Shown here: positions 38,914-47,630 of the stretch, piece after piece
How positions within the stretch are numbered: the stretch's first letter is position 1
How the letters are laid out: each line of letters opens with the position of its first letter
NCBI GenBank assembly: GCA_020250445.1
Contig: JADCEF010000012.1
Location: forward strand, 1 to 57,211
Length of the DNA: 57,211 nucleotides
Direction: 5' to 3'
Origin: Rhodobacter sp.
GTDB taxonomy: Bacteria; Pseudomonadota; Alphaproteobacteria; Rhodobacterales; Rhodobacteraceae
Translations under genes and position numbers: made by a program
Notes under the pieces: generated by a model
Told to the model about the DNA's origin: nothing
Database searches by the model: none
Seen by the model: only the letters and a program-made list of their open reading frames with translations

Positions 38914-38926
38914 CGCGTCTCTGCCG

Positions 38927-39568
38927 CTATTGCGAGGCGATGGTCATGTCCTGCCGCGCAAAGACATTGCCCTCGATTCCGGAAAAGGCGCGGATGCTGG
39001 CCACGCGTTGCGCCGAACAATCCATCAGCGCCGCCAGGGCGATGACCTTGCCCATCGGCTTGGCAGATCCGAGATAGCCGTAAGGCGCGTTGCCGGAACG
39101 TTGCAGGACCCGGTTCATCACCGGGTCGATGACTGCAACGGCGTCCCGTACCCCGGCGGCCATGGCGAATTCGAAAGCGCCGATCATGACCTCGCTGGTG
39201 ACATAGGAAATCGAGTTCCGGCCCCGACCCCGCGACAGCTGCTGCGTATCCACGCAAAACCGCGTTGCTTCCCAGACGGTCGATGACCGCAGCGGCGGTT
39301 CGCCGTCAAGGATCGAGGAAAAGACATCGGCCAGCATATGCGGACCGGTTGTCTGCAACAGGCGCATGCAGCCGACAACATCGCCCTCGTCATTCACGCT
39401 GACGATATGCGCCGGATCAAGGCTGTCAAACAGGTCGATCTCCCGCCCGTCGGTGACCTTGACATCCCAGCCAAGCCGGTCGGCGAACACCCGCTTGCGC
39501 AGCCGGAACATGCCATCCAGCAAGCGGGGATAGTCCTTGGCATTGAGTGAATCGATAACGTAAATCAT
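38927..39568 (-). CDS. Acyl-homoserine lactone synthase (LuxI family)
   Basis: Makes an N-acyl-homoserine lactone signal from acyl-ACP and S-adenosylmethionine. 213 aa from ATG 39568 (MIYVIDSLNAKDY); GAAAGAGGG precedes it. The invariant residues are in place: R24, F28, W34, D45, D48, R69, E100 and R103 (VWEATRF). Stops 13 bases from the convergent dnaE end with no terminator between. No luxR-type gene is adjacent, so its receptor is elsewhere. An inverted repeat (39582-39588/39610-39616) sits just upstream. Confidence 0.92.
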   Translation of the reverse strand: MIYVIDSLNAKDYPRLLDGMFRLRKRVFADRLGWDVKVTDGREIDLFDSLDPAHIVSVNDEGDVVGCMRLLQTTGPHMLADVFSSILDGEPPLRSSTVWEATRFCVDTQQLSRGRGRNSISYVTSEVMIGAFEFAMAAGVRDAVAVIDPVMNRVLQRSGNAPYGYLGSAKPMGKVIALAALMDCSAQRVASIRAFSGIEGNVFARQDMTIASQ

Positions 39569-39581
39569 GGCGGCCCTCTTT

Positions 39582-39616
39582 CGGTTGCGCAGTCTGCTGT
39601 TAAGCTTAGGCAACCG
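39582..39616. promoter_or_regulatory. Inverted repeat upstream of the luxI-type gene
   Basis: Arms CGGTTGC and GCAACCG, 21 bases apart, 14-48 bases before the start codon. Possible operator; it does not match the lux-box consensus. Confidence 0.35.
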
Positions 39617-40278
39617 GGGGATGACCGCCATCAGGGGAAACCCGTAGGGATGCGGGCATCAGGGCAGGATGACCGCGGACGCAGGCCTATCCGGAGGATG
39701 ATCTGAGAAACCATCGTCTTCCGGGCTGGCATGACAGAGTTGCGCCTTGCTTCAGGGGGGGGCCGGATGCCCGGGCAACCTGCCTTCCCCCGGGGTTCGC
39801 GGCGCGGTGAGAAAGAAACTCACGCGGCGCGGGCCGGTCCTGGCCGGGATGGATGCGCTGCTGCCCTGGGGCGTCCCGGCACGCGGTTCGCGCCGCAGCG
39901 GTCCTTGCCGGGGTGAAGGCAGATCTGTCCGGCAAGGGGACCGTGCTGCGGTCAGGCAGGCTGGTCGGTGCGGGCTGGCGAAGGCTATGGCCCGACCGCG
40001 CTCAGGCCTTTCCCGCCGCCCCGCCGCCCCGGGATCGCCGGTCAGGCGGCCCGCCCTGCATTTGATCGGCACTGGCCTGTTGAAACCCGGAATGACCGGC
40101 CGTAGCGTTTTTTCATGCCTGCGCCCAAGGTTGCCTGTGATTTCTGTCTTCGCCCGACTCCAAAGCACGGACTGGCGTATGCACCACACAGAACACAGGT
40201 GCCGTGACCAAGGTGGGGCAAAAGGTTAGGGGAAGTCTTGTCGGCAAATCCTGACTGGCAGATCGCGAAAGGATGCAG
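39617..40278. other. GC-rich stretch without a supported gene
   Basis: About 660 bases. Open frames on both strands have no family character. It presumably contains the promoters of the divergent luxI-type gene and the HExxH gene. Confidence 0.45.
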
Positions 40279-40938
40279 ATGGGCTGGATTGTTCATTTCC
40301 TGAACGCAAGGGGCGCTTTTTCCTTGACCGAGGCGGGCCTGCGGACCGCGATCGAGGATGCACGGATTCTTCTTGAAGCAAGAGGCACCCCGAAGGCACT
40401 GGACGTGATTGTCAAGGCAGCAACCCATCCAGCGCGTTACCCCTTTTCGGTCGGGGGGGCATGCTATGAACCCGGCTGTATCGAACTGACCGTGGATTTT
40501 TCGCGGAACCCGGCGCTGGATGCTGTCCGGGAAGAGATTCTCAGAACTCTCTGTCACGAGTACCACCATGCAATCCGTTGGGATGGCCCCGGATATGGCG
40601 ACACCCTTGGGGAAGCGCTTGTCAGCGAGGGCCTGGCACAGGTGTTCGTGCATGAGGTCATCCAATGCCTTCCCGAGCCCTGGGAAATCATGCCGCCGGA
40701 CTTGGATGTGCGGACAACCTGCAAGCGCGCATATGACGGATTTGACGACCCCGACTACGCGCAGGACGAATGGTTCTTCGGCTCCGGCGCTCTTCCGAAC
40801 TGGACAGGCTATGCCTTGGGAAAGGCACTGGTTGCCGGGCACCTCCAGACTGTCTGCCGGAAAACAGCACTCGATATGGCCCTTGAGCCAGCCGCAATTT
40901 TTCGCGAAACGATGAGGGTCCTTGCAGAGGATCGGTGA
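40279..40938 (+). CDS. Predicted zinc metallopeptidase, DUF2268-like
   Basis: 219 aa. HExxH motif HEYHH at residues 93-97 (numbered from this start) with a downstream SEGLAQVF that can supply the third ligand Glu, as in DUF2268-type proteins. The N-terminus MGWIVHFLNARGAFSLTEAGL has no signal peptide, so it is probably cytoplasmic. ATG 40279 has GAAAGG six bases upstream; the in-frame ATG at 40273 has no spacing for a ribosome-binding site. Stands alone. Substrate unknown. Confidence 0.75.
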   Translation: MGWIVHFLNARGAFSLTEAGLRTAIEDARILLEARGTPKALDVIVKAATHPARYPFSVGGACYEPGCIELTVDFSRNPALDAVREEILRTLCHEYHHAIRWDGPGYGDTLGEALVSEGLAQVFVHEVIQCLPEPWEIMPPDLDVRTTCKRAYDGFDDPDYAQDEWFFGSGALPNWTGYALGKALVAGHLQTVCRKTALDMALEPAAIFRETMRVLAEDR

Positions 40939-41243
40939 GGATTGCCCGCAGATCGTCCGCGCCGCGAGGGACCGGGCAGACGGCTTCCCCTTGCACTTTC
41001 CCCGGGACTGGGCGCGGAATTGTGTGCAGGCTTTCAACAATGGTGCAGCTCTGGAAGCACGGTGCCAGGAAAAGGAACCACCTGTCGACGCGTCTTGGGT
41101 CCTCTGCGATCTGATTCATCAGGTCCGGATTTGGCGGATTGCCAAACACCGTGCCACTTTTGTCATTTGACGTCACTCTTTCTCGATGGAGATTTGCAAA
41201 TCCGTGCGCCTGTCTTCTGAAGGTTGCCCGAACAGGAGTAATG
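40939..41243. other. Intergenic stretch
   Basis: About 305 bases between two convergent genes, with no gene and no clear terminator seen. Confidence 0.4.
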
Positions 41244-41867
41244 TCACCGCACGACGTTGGTTGCATAGGCATTCCCTTCAAACAGCAGGAAAGACGCCAC
41301 TGAACCTACGAGCCCGCCATCTGAGCGCGGTTCAACATACATGTGTACATTGATGAACAATCCGTTGCGATCAATATCCTCCTTCGTTTTGGGATCTTTT
41401 TCAAATGCGAGGTAGACGTCATCAACAACCGAGGAATGTGTTATGCCATGTTCTGAAGGAGTTGCGAGCACTCTTTCCGGCAGGATGATGTACACTCTTG
41501 TGGCGGCAAAAACACCGGTGCAGCCATTCGCCAGACCATGCACGAAGAAATTGGCATTAACACCGCTGTCCAGATCATTGGGGATTTCCACGATAGTGCG
41601 ATCATCTCCCGGATATTCCACAGAATAATCCATCACAGACAAATCACTCACCGAACTCGACAGGCGATACTTGCCTTCGACCGTGTATTTGCCCGCCAGC
41701 GGCACCGGATACATGGTGATGCCCTCTAGCGGGCCGCATTCCACAAAGAAGATGCGCGGCGGGACCGGTTTGGAAAAATCGACCGCCTTCATTGCAACCT
41801 CCGCTTCTGCCCCGGCGCACCCCGCCAGAACCCCGCAGCACGCCAGCACCCGCACTACCCTGCGCAT
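41244..41867 (-). CDS. Putative lipoprotein, unknown function
   Basis: 207-aa precursor from ATG 41867 with GGAGGGG upstream. A lipoprotein signal peptide, MRRVVRVLACCGVLAGC, ends at C17. The mature part contains VECGPLEGITMYPVPLAGKYTVEGKYRLSSSVSDLSVMDYSV and several cysteines. No known family. Lower GC than its flanks. Stands alone in a gene-poor stretch. Confidence 0.7.
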   Translation of the reverse strand: MRRVVRVLACCGVLAGCAGAEAEVAMKAVDFSKPVPPRIFFVECGPLEGITMYPVPLAGKYTVEGKYRLSSSVSDLSVMDYSVEYPGDDRTIVEIPNDLDSGVNANFFVHGLANGCTGVFAATRVYIILPERVLATPSEHGITHSSVVDDVYLAFEKDPKTKEDIDRNGLFINVHMYVEPRSDGGLVGSVASFLLFEGNAYATNVVR

Positions 41868-42700
41868 CGACCCCTCCGCCAAAGCTGTCCGCCCAGCTAA
41901 ACCCAAGCCCGACTCACGCAACCCTCACAGGACCGTGTCCTGTTCCGTTTAACCAATCAAGCCCCCGTGAAGCCCTGCGCGCCCCGGCGGCGCGGCGTGC
42001 CCGCCACCGCCCGCGCGTCTCGCCCGGTTCGCACCACCGCCGCCAGGCGCGGATCGTACCAACCAAGAACCACTCATCGCTCACCTGCCGGACGCGGTGA
42101 TCAGGGGTCTGTCAAGAAGACGGGGCGGGAACCCCGGTGTTCGGTTCTGGCGGACCGCGACCGTATCGCAAGAAGGTCCTGCGCTGTCATCGCGCCCCGT
42201 CGCACTCGACCCTTACATGCGCCGCAGGCGTTGACAGGCTGCTGAAAAGTACCAGCCGCATGGACGGCTGGCCCATAAGACAGCACGGTCTTCCGCAGGC
42301 CGCATGCGGTCTGGCCGGGGCCATTGCCCCGGTCCTGCGCCGCGTGTGCCGCCCGCGCGCCGGGGGCAAAAGCCCCCGGCGGGCGCTGGCCCTGGTTGTG
42401 CCAGGATAACGGGTGCTTGTGGGGCCGTGGTCCCTGACCGGGCGGGGATGCGCGCCGCGTTTCGGGGTCCATCCGGAGCGCCCCCCTTTCCCCGCATCAG
42501 CACGATGTTCCTGTCCGGCGGGCGGCAGGGATGCTTCTTGGCACCCGGTCAAGCGCGGGGGCAAAGGCCGGGTCAATGCACCCTGCGTCCGGATGCCCTG
42601 CGGCGGGCAGCCGTCCCCCGGCAGGCATTCCGGCACGGGCAAAGCGGGCCAGGCGGTGGCGGAGCGTGACCGGGACGCCGGAGATCGCCCCTTTCATCCA
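41868..42700. repeat. Gene-free stretch with diverged repeat copy
   Basis: About 830 bases without a supported gene. Between roughly 42,300 and 42,410 lies a diverged repeat unit: a hairpin at 42315-42332 (arms CCGGGGC/GCCCCGG, loop CATT) and the palindrome CCGGGGGC/GCCCCCGG around AAAA near 42364. Confidence 0.55.
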
Positions 42701-42704
42701 GGCG

Positions 42705-42736
42705 CAAAAGGGGGGCGGCTGTCATGCCGCCCCGTT
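42705..42736 (-). terminator. Terminator after the monooxygenase gene
   Basis: Stem GGGGCGGC (42712-42719) / GCCGCCCC (42726-42733), loop of six bases; on the minus strand it is followed by CCTTTTG. Confidence 0.75.
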
Positions 42737-42743
42737 CGGCGGC

Positions 42744-44546
42744 CTACTTCAGGTGGTGCACCGCCTCCCTGCCGTAGACCGGCGTCGCAATGCCCGCCTG
42801 CCGCGCCTTCAGCTGCAGCGCCAGGAACTGCGAGTAATGGCGCGACTGGTGCAGGTTGCCGCCGTGGAACCACAGCCCCTCCTGCGCGGTCGGCTTCCAC
42901 ATGTTGCGCTGCTCACCCTCCCACGGGCCGGGGTCCTTGGTGGTGGCTGACCCCAGGCCCCAGCATTTGCCCACCTTGTCGGCCACCTCCTGGCTGATCA
43001 GGTCCGCCGCCCAGCCGTTCATCGAACCATATCCGGTGGCATAGACCACCAGATCGGCCGGCAGTTCGGTGCCGTCCTTCAGCACGACGGCGGTTTCGGT
43101 CAGATGGTCCACGTCCGACCCCGCCTTCAGCTTGATCTTGCCGTCGATGATCAGCTGGCTTGCGCCCACGTCGATGTAATAGCCCGACCCCCGGCGCAGG
43201 TATTTCATGAACAGCCCGGTGCCGTCATCGCCCCAGTCCAGCATGAAGCCGGCCTTTTCCAGTGCCGCATAGAACCCGGCATCCTCGGCCTTGATCGTGT
43301 CATAGACCGGTTTCTGGAAGGCGGGCAGCAGGCGGTAGGGGATGGAGGCAAAGATCAGGTCGGCCTTGTCGGTGGTCACCCCCGCCGCAACCGCCTCTTC
43401 CGAATAGAGCGACCCAAGCCCGTGCTTCATCAGCGGTTCGGACCGCACGATATGGGTGGAGGACCGCTGCACCATCGTCACATCCGCGCCCGCTTCCCAC
43501 AGTGCCGCGCAGATGTCGTGCGCAGAGTTGTTGGACCCGATGACGACCACCTTCTTGCCCTTGTAGGCATCCGGGCCGGGATGGGTGCTGGAATGCTGCT
43601 GTTCGCCCCTGAAAATGTCCTGACCGGGAAACTTCGGCCAGTTGGCCTTGGCCGACATGCCGGTGGCCAGCACCAGCTGTTTCGGGCGCAGGACAACATC
43701 CTTGCCGTCGCGGGTGACGTGCACCTCCCATTCCTTCCTGACCTCGTCGTACTTGGCCGAGGTGGCGGTGGTGGAAGACCAGTAGTTCAGCTCCATCACC
43801 CGCGTATACATCTCCAGCCAGTCGCCGATCTTGTCCTTGGGCGCAAAGACCGGCCAGTTGGCGGGAAAGGGGATATAGGGCAGGTGATCGTACCAGACCG
43901 GGTCATGCAGACACAGCGACTTGTAGCGCTTGCGCCAGCTGTCGCCGGGGCGTTCGTTCTTCTCGATGATGATCGCAGGCACGCCCAGCTGTCGCAGCCG
44001 CGCGCCCAGCGCGATGCCGCCCTGACCGCCGCCGATGATCACAACCTCGGGCTGCGTGTCATAGCCCAGGTGCGCCGTTTCTTCGGCCCGGGTTTCGGCC
44101 CAGGTCTTGCGCCCCCGTTCCACGCCATGCACCACCCCCATGGGGCGGGAGGTGCCCTTGTGTTCCTCATGCCCTTTCAGCTCTTTCAGCGTGGTCAGCA
44201 GCGTCCAGATCTTGCCGTCGCGGATGCGGATATGGCCGTGGCCCCGTCCGGTTTCCGTTTCGAAATCGATCCAGGCCTGCTGAAAGCTGCCGGCGTCTTC
44301 GGCCATCTCTGCGGGCGTGATGGTGAAGCCGCGCGGGCGGATCTGCGCCAGCTGTGCGGCCAGCATGGCGGCAATTTCGGCCTGGCCTTCCATCGTCTTG
44401 ATGTTCCAGGTCAGGCTTGCCAGATCGCGCCAGTAGCCGTCCGTCTCGAACAGGGCCGCCGCCGCTGCCGGGTCGGCCTTGGCCAGGGCCGCGTTCAGAT
44501 CGGTCAAGACCTGGGTCACCGCCGCGCCGGGTGTCGTATCAAGCAT
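42744..44546 (-). CDS. Flavin-containing monooxygenase with N-terminal NTF2-like domain
   Basis: 600 aa. Residues ~10-120 form a SnoaL/NTF2-like domain (AALFETDGYWRDLASLTWNIKTMEG). The FMO part has the FAD motif VVIIGGGQGGIALGARLRQLG (~168-188), the FMO signature region FRGEQQHSSTHPGPDAYKG, and the NADPH motif VVVIGSNNSAHDICAALW. ATG 44546 follows GGAGGAG. The N-terminal fusion is found in a subset of bacterial FMO-like proteins. Acts presumably on a small soft nucleophile or ketone; the substrate is not inferable. Followed by a terminator. Confidence 0.87.
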   Translation of the reverse strand: MLDTTPGAAVTQVLTDLNAALAKADPAAAAALFETDGYWRDLASLTWNIKTMEGQAEIAAMLAAQLAQIRPRGFTITPAEMAEDAGSFQQAWIDFETETGRGHGHIRIRDGKIWTLLTTLKELKGHEEHKGTSRPMGVVHGVERGRKTWAETRAEETAHLGYDTQPEVVIIGGGQGGIALGARLRQLGVPAIIIEKNERPGDSWRKRYKSLCLHDPVWYDHLPYIPFPANWPVFAPKDKIGDWLEMYTRVMELNYWSSTTATSAKYDEVRKEWEVHVTRDGKDVVLRPKQLVLATGMSAKANWPKFPGQDIFRGEQQHSSTHPGPDAYKGKKVVVIGSNNSAHDICAALWEAGADVTMVQRSSTHIVRSEPLMKHGLGSLYSEEAVAAGVTTDKADLIFASIPYRLLPAFQKPVYDTIKAEDAGFYAALEKAGFMLDWGDDGTGLFMKYLRRGSGYYIDVGASQLIIDGKIKLKAGSDVDHLTETAVVLKDGTELPADLVVYATGYGSMNGWAADLISQEVADKVGKCWGLGSATTKDPGPWEGEQRNMWKPTAQEGLWFHGGNLHQSRHYSQFLALQLKARQAGIATPVYGREAVHHLK

Positions 44547-44814
44547 CGTCTCCTCCCTTGCTGTGCATCCGTGCCAAGCGGTCTTCGCCGCTTCTGCCTG
44601 CATAGGATTCTACCCGCAGGTGCATGTCCACAGGACTTTGGTCGGTCTTCGGTCTGGACATGCGGCTGGCGGCAGGGCCAAATACATCGGCGGCGCGACC
44701 GGCAAAGTGCGGGCCCTGTCACCGGAAGGCGCGCCGGGCAGGACCGATTGCGGCGGCGTGACAGGCGGCGGCAGACGGAAGGGGCCCAACTGTTCCGCCA
44801 GAAGGGAAAACGCC

Positions 44815-45618
44815 ATGACCATCCTTTCCGACATTGCCGCCTTCAGCCTTCTGGCCTTTGCCGCCCTGTTCCTCGGGGCCCAGATCCTGGCGCGCGAGGT
44901 GGGCTACCGGCTGGGGCAGTATCGCGCCGCCCGCAAAGAAACTGCGGACGACGGCATAGGGGTGGTCACCGGCAGCATTCTGGGCCTGCTGGCCTTTGTA
45001 CTGGCGTTCAACCTGTCCATTGCCACCACACGGCACGGCGAACGCCGCCTTGCCTCGCTGGAAGAGGCCAATGCCATCGGCACCTCATGGCTGCAGGCAA
45101 AGGCGATTGACAGCCCGCATGCGGCCGCCATCGCCCAGATTCTGGAAGATTATGCGGCCGAGCGCATCGTCTATGTCCATGCCGGCCGGAAATCGCCCGT
45201 GATCGGCGAAAGCATGGCGCGCACCGCTGCGATGCAGACCCAAATCTGGGGGCATGTCACGGCACTGGTGCGCGATGCGCCCGGCCCGGTCGCGGCATCG
45301 CTGATGAATGCGGTCAACCACACCTTCGACATGACGACGGCCATGCGTTTTGCCATGGCCTATGCGATACCGCCGCAGCTGATCTGGCTGCTGCTGGCGC
45401 TCGGCTGTGTCGGGATGGGTGTGCTGGGCTATCAGTTCGGCCTGGCGGGGCGGCATCACCGGGTGCTGAGCCTTCTGGCCAGCGTGCTGTGGACGGCGGT
45501 GGTGGTCGAGATTTTCGATATCGGCTCGCCCCGGCTGGGATCGTTCCGCACCGATACCCATGCCTATGACTGGACCATCGCCGGGTTCGGCGACATCCCG
45601 CTGCCGGGGGCGGAGTAG
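44815..45618 (+). CDS. Integral membrane protein, DUF4239/bestrophin-like
   Basis: 267 aa from ATG 44815 (GAAGGGAAAA upstream). Four membrane segments: residues ~6-25, ~50-70, ~180-205 and ~212-232, with a large loop between segments 2 and 3 (ERRLASLEEANAIGTSWLQAKAI). This layout, and the FNLSIATTRHGERR segment after helix 2, match DUF4239-like proteins. Divergent from the monooxygenase gene, 268 bases apart. Function unknown. Confidence 0.75.
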   Translation: MTILSDIAAFSLLAFAALFLGAQILAREVGYRLGQYRAARKETADDGIGVVTGSILGLLAFVLAFNLSIATTRHGERRLASLEEANAIGTSWLQAKAIDSPHAAAIAQILEDYAAERIVYVHAGRKSPVIGESMARTAAMQTQIWGHVTALVRDAPGPVAASLMNAVNHTFDMTTAMRFAMAYAIPPQLIWLLLALGCVGMGVLGYQFGLAGRHHRVLSLLASVLWTAVVVEIFDIGSPRLGSFRTDTHAYDWTIAGFGDIPLPGAE

Positions 45619-46571
45619 CGGGTCGTGCGCATTCCAGACCATAGCCTGCAGCGTTAAGGTGGCTTTGGCATTTCTTCGGCGGCAACTGGCCGCAGACTGC
45701 GTCGGCCTGTTTGCAGAAAGCGGTGCAGGGTTTGGCTGTGGTTTTCCGTATCAGGGTTTCCTGTTTTGAGAATGCCGTCTCGACAGGGTTTGGCAGGGCG
45801 CTGGCAAAGTGCCGGCCGCATCGGCTGCCTGACCGAAAGGCGGGCACCTCTTGCGTCTGGGCACCCGGCGCATCCCGGCAGGGGCCATCGCCCCCGCCAC
45901 AGTGCCACGCTGCCTCTTGTCCAGCCGGGGCCCAGGGCCCCCGGCCTGCGCCCACCTCGCCACCGGCGGGCGCTGGCCTTCTGCTGGCCCCTGACCTGCC
46001 GGTCTGCCGGTCAGCGTTCCGTACGGGCGCGGGAAATGCCGTGCGCTTCCCGGTCCCGCCCAAAGGGCCAGTCCCTGTCCCCGGACCGGGAAGAGTCTCC
46101 CGGCAGGCAGGCGGTCGGATTGCTGTTTCAGCACCCTGTCAGGGCGGGCGGACAGGGCGCCAGGGGGCACGAGGTCATTTCCCCGGGCGCGCTCAGCAGC
46201 CTGATCGCAGGGTCGGTTTTGCAGAAGGGCGGGATGCCCGACACGACGATCTGCCGGGGCTTGACCGCCGGGGCGCGTTCGCGCGCGATGCCGGTGTCGA
46301 AACCGTTGCGGGTCATCGCGCCGCCGCGCGTCCCGGGTGCAACGGGGCCGTCCCTGGCGGGGGGCTGCGATGACCCTCCGCCTGCGCCGGTGGTCGGCAC
46401 CCGTACCTGCCCTGCGGCCTTCCCCTGCCCGTGCCCCGGGCCAACACGGGCGATGAGCCGGCTGCGAAGTCTCGCAGGACATGCCATGCCCATTCCAACC
46501 CCGATCTCTGGCGGGATCAGGGACGCACAATATCCTGCACCCTTGCATCCTGATTCAGAAACCGCGCGACG
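45619..46571. repeat. Gene-free stretch with a reverse-oriented repeat unit
   Basis: About 950 bases without a gene. From about 45,875 to 46,080 it is a recognisable copy of the dispersed unit in reverse orientation. The hairpin is at 45877-45898: 22 bases, same length and loop as the common copy but with G/C stem pairs and one G-U. Also recognisable are the GGGGCCCAGGGCCCC palindrome, the GGCGGGCGCTGGCC block, and the GACCTGCCGGT end. Confidence 0.65.
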
Positions 46572-47630
46572 TCAGTATCCCGTCATCTCCAGGTAGCCCC
46601 GCCCCCTGTGGCTGCCCGTGATCAGGATCGGCCCTTCCCAATAGGGCACCAGCGTGCCCATCCATGCGCCGGGGTTGACAGCCGTAACGGTAACGTCCAC
46701 CCCCTGCGCCGGCAATTCCACCCGCCAGTCCACAGGCACGGACCGGTCTGCCACATCGGCCATGCGCAGCGGCGTGACGCGCAGCGCGCCGGGCGGCATC
46801 GGGGTGGGCGTGCCATCCGCCGCAATCCAGGTGGCCGAGGTGAACCCGTCGCCCGCGTCGCGCAGGCGAAAGCCCATCAGCCGCGATCCGTCATCGAACA
46901 TCAGCGAAAACCAGTCCCAGCCGGTCTGGTCCGGTGCCAGCGGCTGCGATGACCATTCCCGGTCAAGCCAGGCCTGCCCGGTAACGGGAATGGCCTGCCC
47001 GTCAATCGTGACGCGGCCCGTCACCCCGTAGAACGGCTGCGAGTAATAGCGGCTGGCCTGGCCTGCGGCGGATTTCACCGAATAGCCGCCCTCGCCCTGG
47101 GCCACAATCGGGCCGGTCGCCTCCAGCGACAGCGCATAGGAAAAGGCATCGCCCGCCGCTGTCAGGTCCAGCGCGGACAGCGCATCGGCCCCCGGTGCGG
47201 CCCGCGCGATCATCTGCCAGTCGTCAATCCAGGCGTGGAACGGCTCTGCCGTCACGCCCGCCTGCCCGATTCCGCCGCGCGCCAGACGTTCGGCATAAAG
47301 GTGCCGCTCTGGCGTGGTCACGGCGGCATGGCCCATCCACAGCTGCGGGCTGGACCAGCCTTCGCCCTCGCCCGGGGCAAGTGCGGTGCGAAACAGCGTC
47401 CATTGCGCGCCATAGGGGGTACCGTCCGGGCCGGTCAGGCTGGCGGTCAGATACCACCATTCGATGCGGAAATCAGGATGCGCGCCATGATCGACCGGAA
47501 AGCTGAAGGCACCGCGCCGGGGCAGGGCAAAGCCATCGGCGGCGCGGCCCATGTCGGCAAAGCCCTGCGGCAGGGCCGGAAGGGCGGTGAGTGCCAGAAG
47601 AAAGCCCAGGATCAGCGCCCTAACGTTCAT
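46572..47630 (-). CDS. Secreted AttH/CrtC-type lipocalin-like protein
   Basis: 352-aa precursor from ATG 47630 (MNVRALILGFLLALTALPALPQG, signal peptide cut near residue 24). The family motif FRIEWWYLTASL and the C-terminal WLDREWSSQPLAPDQTGWDWFSLMFDDGSRLMGFRLR identify the AttH/carotenoid 1,2-hydratase-like fold. It overlaps the ABC permease gene by 11 bases, consistent with a conserved three-gene unit. The role, lipid or envelope component handling, is inferred from the neighbours. Confidence 0.85.
   Translation of the reverse strand: MNVRALILGFLLALTALPALPQGFADMGRAADGFALPRRGAFSFPVDHGAHPDFRIEWWYLTASLTGPDGTPYGAQWTLFRTALAPGEGEGWSSPQLWMGHAAVTTPERHLYAERLARGGIGQAGVTAEPFHAWIDDWQMIARAAPGADALSALDLTAAGDAFSYALSLEATGPIVAQGEGGYSVKSAAGQASRYYSQPFYGVTGRVTIDGQAIPVTGQAWLDREWSSQPLAPDQTGWDWFSLMFDDGSRLMGFRLRDAGDGFTSATWIAADGTPTPMPPGALRVTPLRMADVADRSVPVDWRVELPAQGVDVTVTAVNPGAWMGTLVPYWEGPILITGSHRGRGYLEMTGY

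Noticed and set aside
39752-40189. 145-aa minus-strand open frame upstream of the HExxH gene
   Set aside because: Arg/Pro-rich with no start context or motif; looks like GC-bias noise.
43104-45110. 668-aa plus-strand open frame
   Set aside because: Antisense to the monooxygenase gene, which has clear FAD and NADPH motifs; the open frame itself has no family character.
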